The position numbers were made by a program, and so were the translations under genes. The notes beneath the pieces were generated by a model. That model saw only the letters and a list, made by a program, of their open reading frames with translations. It was not told the origin of the DNA and did no database searches. From contig CM074190.1 in the NCBI GenBank assembly GCA_037179385.1, forward strand, positions 12,606,206 to 12,670,205: a stretch of DNA of 64,000 bases, in the 5' to 3' direction. How positions within the stretch are numbered: the first letter of the stretch is position 1; each line of letters opens with the position of its first letter. This stretch comes from Holothuria scabra (Eukaryota; Echinodermata; Holothuroidea; Aspidochirotida; Holothuriidae). Of the stretch, positions 1 to 11,600 are shown piece by piece.

Positions 1-611
1 CAGGAGGGTTATATTGTTTATTTTGGGGGGTAAATCTTATTCCTAACTGAAAAAAACTTGAGGGAGATAGAACTAGGATAACATTTTAGAGGGAAACATG
101 CCCCTTGCTGCCCCTTCCTGTTGTGCTGCCACTGCTTGTGCTTATGGAAAGAAAACATCTCATTGTTGCAGTAGTTTCAACTTCATAATGCAATGTTACC
201 ACTCAAAAGTATGGTTTCATACTTTGTAAAGTGAAACACTGCCCTCTTTTAATGAATTCATTTGATACTGATGCAACCTACTTCGTATTGAAAGCTCCAA
301 AAGAAAGTTTGTTTAATAAACATTGCTCAGTGTAAAAGAAGAGCAATGTCTGCTAAGATAAAAAAGTTGTTTTCTTGAGTTACTTCCAGACATTTTGTGG
401 ACTAGTATGATATCAAATAAAGTTGAAGTTGTAACTTCAGATCTCAGTAGATTACTTTTTTTATACAACCTATGGTACAGTACCTCGTTAAGTAATTTAA
501 ATTGTGTACCTATGTTCAGTGTCAATATTTACCACATTGTTTGCATGTTGTAACATAGACTTTAAGGTGAACAAAGCACCTTAAAATGTTACATCATTTA
601 AGACTGTTTGA

Positions 612-739
612 CAACTAGTGCCAATGTGCTTGGTGCACAGCATAAGCAGTGGATCTCATTGGAGCCAGTAAGCCACAACTGGAAAAAGTTGGTGGCAAGG
701 CTCTACTTCAACAGGGCTGTAAAACTCCATCTAATTAGA
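612..739 (+). repeat. SINE body/tail fragment
   Basis: The stretch from the GGTGCACAGCATAAGCA-like block through CCACAACTGGAAAAAG to GGGCTGTAAAACTCCATCTA matches the 3' body of the tRNA-derived SINE seen complete at 53024-53275. The tRNA head is missing, so this is a 5'-truncated copy. Confidence 0.75.
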
Positions 740-1286
740 GACTACATTTGGAACTACTGAATGCTTTTTTTAATGTTTTGATTGTTTTTTTGTAATTCAA
801 CTACCAAAAAGTTATGGCTGGTGACAAGGTACATTATTGTGTGATATATTTCCCTCATGCTAGTCTTACCTAATCTGTTATGGGTGTAGACACTGGAACA
901 CTGGAACTGGAACTATGGGTGTAGAAACTGGATTGGCAAAGGTGGTATCCTTTCTCCAAGGTTGTGACTTAGGAGCCTCCCCTTATTTCCTTTACTGAGT
1001 TCTTGTCTAACAAGATGTGGTAAGGAAAGTGCCCCCTCCCTACCAATCAGTTCTAGTTTGATTATGCAGAAGTAATTGGAGAAATATGTGTTCTTTTAAT
1101 GGCATTTTCCAGAAGCAAAATTCATTGACTTAAAAATATATGCATACATTCCAAAGATTCTAATTTTCAGAATAATGCAATTTTTTTGAGATTTGGTACA
1201 TTGTAGGAAATCTGTGATGTAATTGTTGCTCATTAATTTGACATTGCATTCAATTTATTTATAATTTTGATGCTACTTGCAGGGAA

Positions 1287-1723
1287 CAGTGTTTGCACCA
1301 GGTAGGAAATTAGTACCCGGGTACCCGAACTGTATTACCCGTCGGGTACCCAGGTACCGGATCGTAAACCTTGCAATATCTTTCGTCCGCCCCGCGGGCT
1401 AGGCTAGGCTATGCACAGTATAGTACATAGGCCTATGCTGTTTCGTGAAATGGTATAGGAGGGAATGTTAGAAACACACATCACGGGAATTGTTTCTGGA
1501 AAAGTGCAATTTAACAAAAGCACCTTACGGAAACAAACAAGTGAAGCACTTCGTTTCAAATAATTGTGAATGAGATATGGGTTACTACATTTGTTACTTT
1601 CAATAACCATGCTATTTTACGAAGATCAAAAAGAAATCATAGAAAAACGCAACCTGGGTAATAATTTTCTACCCGGGTAGCAAGAACGTCGGTCGGGTAC
1701 CCGGGTACTCGGTGCAAACACTA
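1287..1723. mobile_element. hAT-type MITE with perfect 8-bp target duplication
   Basis: The 437-bp element begins CAGTGTTTGCACC and ends with the inverse GGTGCAAACACTA, giving 12 of 13 matched terminal positions. It is flanked on both sides by GCAGGGAA (1279-1286 and 1724-1731), the 8-bp target duplication typical of hAT transposons. Just inside both ends are KpnI-like palindromic blocks built from GGTACCCGGGTA. No transposase remnant is visible, so it would move only with help from an autonomous hAT. Confidence 0.9.
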
Positions 1724-2509
1724 GCAGGGAATATGAAGTGATATTGTTTGCTATACCCCACATACAGTATGATTTAGAGTAATGCTAGATCTAAAGGAAA
1801 AGATTCAAAAATTCCAACAGCATCAAATTTCAAGGACAAACAGGACATTCAATAATGAAGGGAAAAAAAGGAATCTAACACAATGTGCCCACATTACATA
1901 TTTCCTGTGGCTTTGTGGAAAAGAAGCGGTACTTTTTAACAAAAATAAAGTTTCAGTCTCTAAAGTAAAATATCTTGAGTTAGGAAAATGGTAATGCAAT
2001 AGTGGCTGGAGAACATGGTGCAAAATATTTTTGTCCTCCTTGTAACACCCGAGTGAAAAGCCATTGAAATTTGTCTTTAGTCAGGGTCATGGTAGGTGAG
2101 ATGGGGGGGGGGGGGATTAAGATGAGGGGTATAAGTTCAGGTGTAGTTGCTGTTTTGCTGATTGGCCCTCATTTGGGGATTCTTTGTTTACAAATTTCAC
2201 ATGGTATTGCCCCTGGAGTATTGTTTATTAGTCATTCCCTTATTTGCATGTAAGAAATGATTTTAAGTTTAATTATTGGTCAAGTTTGGAAAAATTTTGT
2301 GAATTTTAAGAGCCAACCCAACCCCACTGGAAGTCTGGAATTAATAATACCTCTTAGATTTGTTAAAAAACTTCAAGTACAGTATTTATCCTTTGTTACA
2401 ACTTCACCTATCCTTTATTGTGTTTGAACCTTTACATAATGCAACATAGTGCAGTATGATATATGAGCAACTTTTGGTAACTTCCCTCTTTTTTTTGCCT
2501 TATTGACAG

Positions 2510-2628
2510 ATTGATAGTGTAAAATTCGGTCATGGACAGGTCATATTCTTCTGGTTCATATTATCAAGATCCAATTCATGACAGGCATGGTCGTGGTCCA
2601 GGGCGAGGTGATCAACGCAATAGAAATG
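2510..2628 (+). CDS. ENOX: ENOX exon with leader and start codon (residues 1-32 plus 1 nt)
   Basis: The acceptor AG is at 2508-2509 after a long pyrimidine tract, and the donor GTAAGC is at 2629. The ATG at 2532 is chosen because an in-frame TAA lies at 2520-2522 within the same exon. The encoded segment is rich in Gly, Arg, Asn and Tyr and carries an RG-type patch at residues 18-26. It has no counterpart I recognise in vertebrate ENOX. It ends with one base of a split Gly codon (phase 1). Confidence 0.8.
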
Positions 2629-5600
2629 GTAAGCTTGCTTGTAAGATTGGTCATTCTCTGTAATGCATCATCTTATTTAACAAATCTATGTTGAGGCAAA
2701 GTTAATTTAGTGTAATTTTAGGAGATCTACACAGGTTCATGATCGAAGGACACTGGCAGAAAGACTGGGGTTACTAGAGGTGAGATTCCCCAACTCTGCA
2801 GTTGATAGACTTGGATGAATAAAAGTTAGATTCACTCACTCTAGTTAACATTTAGAGAAGAAAGAAGTCATTAAACAATGTTGTGTCCCAGTCCTCTTCT
2901 TGTCTAAAGGTAGTACCAATTCCCCAATTGTGTTACTTCCTCCCATGCATGACAGTATTCAGTCAAGTCAGAGTAAAGAAATTCCATAGATTTATGTTTT
3001 GTTTTGAAAATAATTTGTGGTGACTGCTTATGCCCTTTAATATCAGTGAGGGTTTTCTCTAGCCAAGGTTCACTAGACTGAGGGTTACCTTATGGGAGAT
3101 TTTAACAGTATAGATGGTTCACTTGGAAAAAGGGTCACTAGTTCGAAGGTTGACTAGACTTTGAACATTTTGGCCAGTTGACAGGGGTGGTTCTACTTGA
3201 TTTAAGTTTTTTAGTATTGAAGGTTTACTAAAGATGTAAAGTCCACATAATAAAAGATTCACTAATTTAAATATTCCTGATTTCAGAAATAATGGACACC
3301 TTTTGTGATGAATCTTGTACCTGTGTATCATAAGTTCAATCTTGTGAAAATTCAGTGGAGATAACTTTTTGATCAGAAGAGCCTTTGATTGAATTAACCT
3401 TCATTTTAGAAAACCCTGCTCAATATCATGTAATTTCATCACTCTGTGGCATAGAAGGCTTGTCTTTTGAAGTCTTATTTTTGGGCAGACTGCTGCAGGT
3501 TCAAGATTCCCCAAGTCTGAAAACAGAAGTTACTGAAGCATTGAGATTGTTGAAGATTTTAACTGAAGTAGTTTGGGACTGAGCCAAAATTTTATGAGAA
3601 TCTGTCCCCTGAACCTTTTGCAGATTCCACAACTGTGTTGATACTGACAATGAAGTGATCAACCTTTGAAACGGTAAAGACCTTAACTCCAAGAAGTGAT
3701 GACTATTCATTCAAACAACTTAAATCTGGAAATGACCTCTCTTGCTTCTGTTTTGTTTGTTGTGTGATACAAAAATGTACTGCATTTCATTCAACAAAAT
3801 GCCTAAATATTTCCAATGCCTTTATGAGGAGACTTAAAGACTTTATTTGCGACATTGTGGGCTATTTGTATAGTAACTGTAAGCGCCAGATCTTATCCCC
3901 TTTTGAAATTTCAAAGTACTAACAAGGTTTTGGCGAAAACAGGGAATGATTTAGTGTTCCAAATTTGCATAGTAATTTTGAGCTTTTTGGGCTTCTCTTC
4001 CACAAAGTCATTAAAATCCCTAGTGATGTGTGTACAAAATCTGCTATACAATTTTGTATTTGTGTAGCAATTTGTCCATTTTGTGTAGCAAATTGCGATG
4101 CGATACCAGATAAATTATTCCCTGGAAAAGTATTGTTTTGTACATGACTTCAATGTGTATGGTTATATGCAACAAAATATGAAAGTGTGAGTGTTCACTG
4201 ACACTACACTTTCAGGTTACCATGACAGCCATTTACAGTGCAACATACACTGTGTAGTTGGAGGTCCAAAATGCAGAATGTTAGGTTAAATTTGCATTCT
4301 GAAGATTGATGAAAGAATGGATATTTGCCTGCATATTTAGAACATAGATTACAAACTACTGTAGTCTCAAATCTTTTAAAAAATATAAATCCCAGTCTTT
4401 TGCCTTAAATGATGATTGGACAGTTTTTCTTAGCAATGTTCTGTGTAAATAAGTAGTTGTTTAAATTATCTGTTTCTATGGGTTAAGGATGACATAGTAT
4501 ACTTTAAAAATACCCCTAGTATGAACAGACACTAAAACTCCCAGGCTGTGCACAGCATTGTTCAGTGGAAATGTAGAAATGTTTCTCTCTGACAGTACAA
4601 TAGTTTGGTTTTCTAAAATTTTAGCCAGTCACATGACAGCTACTTGAGTATTTCATCAGTTTCTGTAAGAAAATCACATGCTTTCTGATACCAATTATCC
4701 CTTTTTAGTGTCCCTGAATTTACTTTTGCTTGCTCGCTGGGTCATGTAAATTTTGGTAAAATCGCCACACAAAAAGAAGGCTTACTAATGACAATTCTGT
4801 TGTTAACAAATGTTCACACTGCCTTCTACCTAAGTATCAGGAAAAGATTAAGCAAAGTTTATCACTTACAGGTCTTTATTTGGTGCCATATGTTATCAAA
4901 CATCTATCTGACACCTCTCCTCTATGAGTGCTCATTGCCACTCTCTTTGGGTTGTTACAGTACCTGTGGAGAACTTCATTGTGCAGCTCTGTAGGTTATG
5001 CAGTATCGATTGATCAGTATTTGGCCCTATTTACCAAGTGCTGTTTGCCCTTTAGCAAATTTTGTCAGCAGTTTTCATGCCAGACTGGAGGTTTCAGATA
5101 AGCCAAGCTACAATATTTACATACTGTAGCCTTAATTTGACATCTTAAAGGGCAAATTAAGCAGCCCCCCTCTTCCATTTTGAAGTAGTATTAGACTGTC
5201 CTGTTTTATGATTGGCTCTTGAGTGCCATGTGACAATATTTTTCTCCTCAAATGTGAAATGTACCAGAAGCAATTTGCTTTGAGTGTGCAATATTAAAAT
5301 TCTAAAACATTTTGAAGAGAAATTTAAGAGGAAAATTCTGATTTAGCTGAGCACTGCTTTAAATTAAAGTGAAATATTGCGTGTGTTTAATATGGAAATT
5401 TCATCCTTTTAAAATCAATATTTATTGGAAAAGAGTGGTAAAGAATTAAAAATAAAGCAGTATGGTAGCCTTCTTTTCAAAAAATAAGTTTTCCTCAGAT
5501 AGAAATGTAGTTTCTTGTTGCTCAAGAATAGTTTGTTCACTCAAACTTTCAAACTTTCCATCTTAAAAGATGGAATTTCCTTAAAACTCTTCTTGTGCAT

Positions 5601-8600
5601 TATATTTTGAGCAGAAGAAACTGTTGTTAGGGTTTACTGTTGAGGCCAAATGATTTGATAATGATTAGAGGTATTTTCTTTTTATGCTATGTTGGAGCAT
5701 TTTAAACACGATATTTCCCTTTAAGTTTGGGGTGAGCATTTTAAACACGATATTTCCCTTTAAGTTTGGGGTGAAACCTTTGCCCTTAAATTCCAGAAAA
5801 AGGGTCAGTTTTGTAGCACTGGAGTAGTGACCAGTGGTTTTAAGTAAGTACTGCAGGTATTTACATAGCATGCCTAAAGCAACTCAGTTTATTAGCTTGA
5901 TAAATATGGTTATCATCTGACATTTGCTCTAGAATCCTAAACTAGCAATTTCTTGTTACCATTGTTTTGTCTTTAAATGGTAACACTTGTATGAATATTA
6001 TGAAGAAAATGAGATACATGGGAAAGGCTCCTAGAAGGGATTTACTGATTTCATGCTTAGGTTTAAAGTGCTCCACAAGTCGAGAGTTTTGAAAATATAT
6101 ATTTTAAAGGTTGCAGATGAATCTCATTCATCCAACTCCATTGTCATAGCTTGTTCCATTACTGAGATATTAAATGTTGAAATTTATTCATTTTAAATTG
6201 TCAATTGCAGAAGAACTTGTGACTTAGTTATTGTTCATCTCATGCACCTGCTTTGTTTCCCTTTGAAATTAAATATGTTACTCTGACCTTGAAAAACTCC
6301 TGTTTTCTGGCTTAGCATGTTGCATAGAGAGGGCTGATTTAGTCAAGTTACCCCATAATGCAAGGCTGACACTTGCACAACTTTTGACCACGATTTTGTC
6401 GTGGCAAGTTGTGCCATTTTGGAGCACGAACTGGGAGGCTCCAGTACTGTTCATGACTAGTTCACGCATAGTTCACGACGAGTTCACGAATGCGTGTCCA
6501 TCAGTGTCCACATTGACACGAACTGGCACGATGAGTTCACGCATAGTTTACGCACTTTCCGCATTGGCATGACGAGTTTGCGCAGTTCGGACGGTGTCGT
6601 GCCGACTTGGGCACGCCATATAAAAAGGGGCCCCCCAAACCCTGGTGGTTTTGGGATTGGCTGTGGAAGAGACAACATGCTGAATGCCAGAGACAACCAT
6701 TGCAAAGAAGAGAAGATGCCTATGCCTGGCAGCTGCTCTAGCCATTGTTGAAGAGCAGCAGAAAAGGCTGGAAGAGGCAGAAGAGCAAGAAAAGGCAACC
6801 TCACCTCGAAGAAAGACACAAAGAAAAGTGTGGGTCAGGGAATGGTTGACCAGAAGGCACGTGTTTGGACAGTATGACAGTCTACTGACTGAACTCGACC
6901 TGAGCTGTTCGTGATTTATTCATGGCAGTTTGTGACATTGGTGGCATAGCCTGCACTGCCACGTCTGGCACGCATCGTCCTGACGAGTTCACGAACAGTT
7001 TGCGCATAGTTCACGACCCGGTCGCGAAATTTTGTTGTGACCAAAATTTTGAACATTTCAAAATTTTTGTCCCGACATGGCATGCAGTCATGACAGATTT
7101 ACGCACACCTTACGCCAGTTTACGACTAGTTTGCGCACAAGTGAGTTGTGCCAATGTGTGCCACAGAATTGTGCAAGTGTCAGCCTTGCATAACAGTAAC
7201 ACTGGGGTCACATTTTGGCAGCTCTACAGTAGCTTTCAAAACAACAAAAACAACAACAAAACAAAGAAATGCAAGGCTGTAATTAGTATAACCAGGGAGC
7301 TGTTACTTCGATTTATGATAATACTTTAAGACCCACATTGCAAAAGGAATTCATGAAGATACTGTAAGCTGTATAATGCCCCAAAGGTATTTCCTTACTT
7401 TACTTCTCGCATCATTTAAATGGACTGGTACACCATTTCATTCAAATCAACTGATCCCTATACGGGGAGCTCATGCAGTCAGAACAATACTTTGATTAGC
7501 ACTGCCAACAGTTTGCAATCAAAATCAAGACAACTTTTTACCGAAATATATCAATTCATTAAGCCCTCCCCTAAAAGGAAAAAAAATATGGCATTTGTAA
7601 AATATTTTATTGACTCTAATTTACATACCATGGGATACAGTTTTATGAAAATGAGGAACTATGAAGAAAATTCTGCTCAATGAGCACTAATTGACAAGCC
7701 ATGAAACTTTCTGTTGCAACTTACAAATTTGTTCACCCAAAAAATTTTGTGTTTGGCTTTTAAGTGTAGTTGAACAAATTTTTCAGTTGTTACAGAAAGG
7801 TTTGTAACTTTTAATATATGCTCATCAGGAAGAATTTTTTTCTAGATACTTGTTTGCTTCCAACTATGTTAGATATAAATTAGGTTAGATTCAGTAAAAA
7901 GTCTGACAAATGCAGTATTTCCCTTTAAGACAGTTGTAGGGACTAGGATCAAGTGTGTTGGATGAATTGGGACTGTCTAGGGTGATGGATTACTGCGTGT
8001 AATTGCTTAATACATGATAGACAATTGCAGTTTTGGGAGACAGGGAAAATGTGTCATTACAGACTTTTCATGCAGCTCTTGTTTGATCCCTACCAGGTCT
8101 CAATTTTCGGAAAAATTTATGGTTGTCCGAAACATTTTACGCATAATGACAGTGAAAAGCAGTAATTGTGTTTACGTTTACGTATAATTGCTGTCAAAGA
8201 ATAAAAATTTACAATTTTTGCAAGATAAAAACACTTGAAGTCTGAAATTGTATGATGGAAAAAGTTGAAAGAGTTGTTCAGTCAGCAGTATATATACTTC
8301 TTCCATCATATAATAGTGAGCTGCTTGAATGTAATTCATTATGAAAAAAAATTGGTTGTCCATTGGACAACCAGCTTTCAACTTTTGGTTGACGGTATGT
8401 AATTTAAGGTGTCCCCGAAAATCTGACAACCACAAAAATCGAACCCTGCCTACTGCAATAAAGTTTAATTTATGGTCCTTCATGTTAGCAAATTATATTG
8501 TGTGATGTTGCAAGATAATGAATTTGATAGTGTGAATTTATTCAGAGGGTACATGCCTAATTTTTGGGTGACACATGATATTTAACATTAGTCTCTCCCG

Positions 8601-11600
8601 TCTGTCTAATTAAAAGTTTCCCAAAATTCCCACACATTTTGCCCAAATTTTGAGGTTTTTAAAAAATTGATTGAAACAGGGACAATGGCCTCTGCCCCTT
8701 TCTTTGGCTTGTAATATAGTTAAAGAATACTTTAGGATACATACCTATGTATGCAGTACAAAATGGATAAAAACGAAGCATTTATTTTTGCCTGACTCTG
8801 CACCAAAGTTCATAACTATTTACATGTACAGCTAAAAGGTGAAAGGGATATTTTTAAACATATTTCATTGAATGTTAGCCACCCTGTGTCGAATAATACT
8901 GGATAAAAATGGATAAAAACGAAGCATTTATTTTTGCCTGACTCTGCACCAAAGTTCATAACTATTTACATGTACAGCTACAGCGTAAAAGGTGAAAGGG
9001 ATATTTTTAAACATATTTCTTTGAATGTTAGCCACCCTGCGTCGAATAATACTGGATAAAAATGGATAAAAACGAAGCATTTATTTTTGCCTGACTCTGC
9101 ACCAAAGTTCATAACTATTTACATGTACAGCTACAGCGTAAAAGGTGAAAGGGATATTTTTAAACATATTTCATTGAATGTTAGCCACCCTGGGTCGAAT
9201 AATACTGTGACTTTTGCATACTCTTTGACCTTGACCCAGTAGCCATTGGAATTTTCTATCTGAACCTCCACCAGAGCTTTATACAGGGTGTAAAATGCCC
9301 TTCTGTACCTAAATTTTGGTGCCCAGTCTTCTACCCTTCCTACTTCTGGAAACAGTCTTTGGTAAGGCTTTTTCACTCACAAAGCTTGGGTCTTACATTC
9401 AAAATAGAAATTCAAGTAGATAATAGGTACCACATGCTATCTGATATGACCTTATAAACTACTTTGAAGGTATCACAAACTGCTATTAAAATGTGTTCCT
9501 AGTAATTTATACCTCCCTTTAAGCAGAAAGACATGATTTTATATTTGTCAGTCATGTCCTGTGTCATCGGTTGCTTAGCATTTTCCAAATAAATGTCTTT
9601 AAGTCTTGAATTTTATTGTCCTCAAATGTTGAACCAGATTTTTAGCATTGGTAATTTTGCCAAGATATACTGCTTTACAGTTACCAGGTTGTTAAGGTAA
9701 ACAACTTCCTGCAAAGACACTAGTTGACAGTTTGCAATGCAAATGTGCCTGCACAACTGATGCCCTGTACAACCTGTCTGCTCAGTTGAGTAAACTAGGG
9801 CTTGTTAAGCCAGATACAGTAGTTTTGCAAGTAAACTAAGTCAGGGCTCTGCACATTTGTTTAAAATGGATCACATTAAACTGTCTAGTTTTAGGTTTTT
9901 AGTTCCACAAAGAACCTGAAACTAACAGGGTAATAAAATGATCTAGCTGAAAAAACTTCAGCTGCTTTCTGATTGGTTAATAGTCATTTGTAATCAGGAA
10001 GTGTTCTTTTTCAGTGATATGTAGAGACTTGGAAGCTGCAGCTGTGTTCAGTCAGGGAGTTTGTCAACAGATGAAGCTGGACTTTAATGCATGGAGGTCT
10101 ATTGTAACTCCCTGTTTGATGTACAGTAATCAAAAGCAAAATTTTGTGTAGGAGTTTAAAAAGAGACCATTCACTCTAGACAAATGTCTGCAGTCATATT
10201 TAGTCTCATATGAATATGATCAGCCAAGCAAAGGAGAATTCAAACAATTTTTTTACATTGTTTGCTGTTGGAATTCTTGTCTGAATGGTGTTCAAGACTG
10301 TCTGTTATGTGTTTCACTGGGTGATTTCATCTTGGATTGCCCTGCTGTGCTAGTTAATACCTGTGTGCAAAACTGTTGCTCATTGTCTTTCTTTAAAAAA
10401 GAAAAAGTAGAGCGATATTTTAAGAATGGCTTCATGTTGGTAAAGAATATATTTTTGGTAAATGTTTGTAAAATTTCTTGTAACTCCTTTTGCAATACTG
10501 GATGAGAGTACTGTGGAATGTGGCTATATTTGAAATATATTGAAGGAATCATTTTATCTGTGTGAACGATGATGAAATCAGCCAGACAAGAAAGGAGTAG
10601 TCTCCTGCCGAACCGATCCCTTGTTGACATTTTAAGTGATCCTTCTCCTATAGGATTTTACCAAGATGGACCAGGTCTTAACAACCAGCCTCTTCAATTC
10701 AATGACGAACATTTGCCAAGAAGTATGGGTGAGATTTTATCCTCATTTATTTTAACAAGCTCCCTACACTATCTTTTTACAATTGAAATGATATATCTAG
10801 TTGTTGAAATTCAAGAGAAAAATCTTTAGTACTAACATGTGATAAATAATTAAACTGTACCTCCTGTACTGTACAAATGTTCATATTATGAATAGACAGA
10901 ACAAGATGGAAATATTAAATTAAAATTAAATGACATCAAAGCTTTTTATCCAATTGATTTGAGAATTGGCATCTTAAAAGAAGAGTTATGAAAAGATATG
11001 GTGAATTTATTTTATCAAGTTTTTTACACTATCTTCTAACAATTGAAATGAAATAAATACTTTCCTAAAATTCAAGGGAAAATCTTTTAAAAGTACTAAC
11101 ATGTCATACTGTAATAAAGCTATACCTACTGTACGTATTGTCTTAAGGTCCATATTATGAATAGACATAACACGATGGAAGTGTTAAATTAAAAGTTAAT
11201 GACCTCAAACCTTTCTATCCTAATTGGTTTGAAAAGTGTCGTCTGACAAGTAGAGTTACCAAAAGCTATGATCAGCTGTTCTCACTTGTCACCAAGTACA
11301 GTACACGTAGGTCTGAGTCTTGTATCCATGTATGCTACCTTGAACTATGAAGCAGTGAATTGCATTTTGCGAGAACCTAACCTCTGTTGAGTTAGTGAGA
11401 TGGAGTTCTAAGGTCCAGTTTCCATCCTATTAGTTCAAGTCTAGTCAGCCACAGCCTTTTTCCAGTTGTGGCACACTGGCTTGTTTTCCCTACTCCATTG
11501 CTTATGCCGAGCACCATGCACAATGGCAGTAGGTTCCATATTTAGAGTCATTGGTTATGACTCAACCTGGGAATCAAACCCTTCTGCATGAGAGGCCGTT

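Larger units (their letters stand above)
1..2509. other. region upstream of the first coding exon (5' flank or leader intron)
   Basis: No coding exon is recognised here. It holds a SINE tail (612-739), a hAT-type MITE (1287-1723) and a run of G at 2103-2114. The strong acceptor at 2508-2509, a pyrimidine-rich tract ending in GACAG, implies that an untranslated leader exon lies further upstream, either in this stretch or outside the window. I see no clear promoter. Confidence 0.6.
6359..7190 (+). mobile_element. PIF/Harbinger internal-deletion derivative
   Basis: The left end TGCAAGGCTGACACTTGCAC is matched by an inverted right end CTTGCA at 7190, about 22 near-perfect terminal positions. The element is flanked by the 3-bp duplication TAA (6356-6358 and 7191-7193), as expected for PIF/Harbinger (TWA targets). 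Subterminal regions are packed with repeats of AGTTCACGCATAGTTCACGA and variants in both orientations. Inside lie a TATA box and the truncated start of a Harbinger-type transposase (6684-6914), so this is an autonomous element that lost its catalytic part. Confidence 0.88.
6064..7329 (+). repeat. TTA-MITE-3 copy interrupted by a Harbinger element
   Basis: The parts 6064-6358 and 7191-about 7329 align with the uninterrupted MITE at 19811-20370. Shared blocks include CATTGTCATA-CTTGTTCCAT, ATTAAAT-TG-AAAT, GCATGTTG-A-AGAGAG and TTACCCCATAA. The left terminal repeat resembles AAGTGTACCTCAAGTC; the right end is eroded. The 832-bp Harbinger derivative splits it exactly after CCCCATAA. Confidence 0.75.
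2629..10653 (+). other. ENOX intron 1
   Basis: This 8-kb intron has no coding content of the host gene. It contains TTAA-MITE-1 pieces (2985-3040, 5145-5372), a 39-bp tandem duplication (5695-5772), a MITE interrupted by a Harbinger derivative (6064-7329), a hAT-like element (8094-8448) and a three-copy tandem repeat (8765-9211). The rest is AT-rich and unassigned. Confidence 0.85.

Noticed and set aside
6484..6819. 111-codon minus-strand frame
   Set aside because: It falls inside the Harbinger element, antisense to the transposase remnant and subterminal repeats.
10292..10630. 112-codon minus-strand frame
   Set aside because: It is antisense to sequence just upstream of ENOX exon 2 with no recognised domain.
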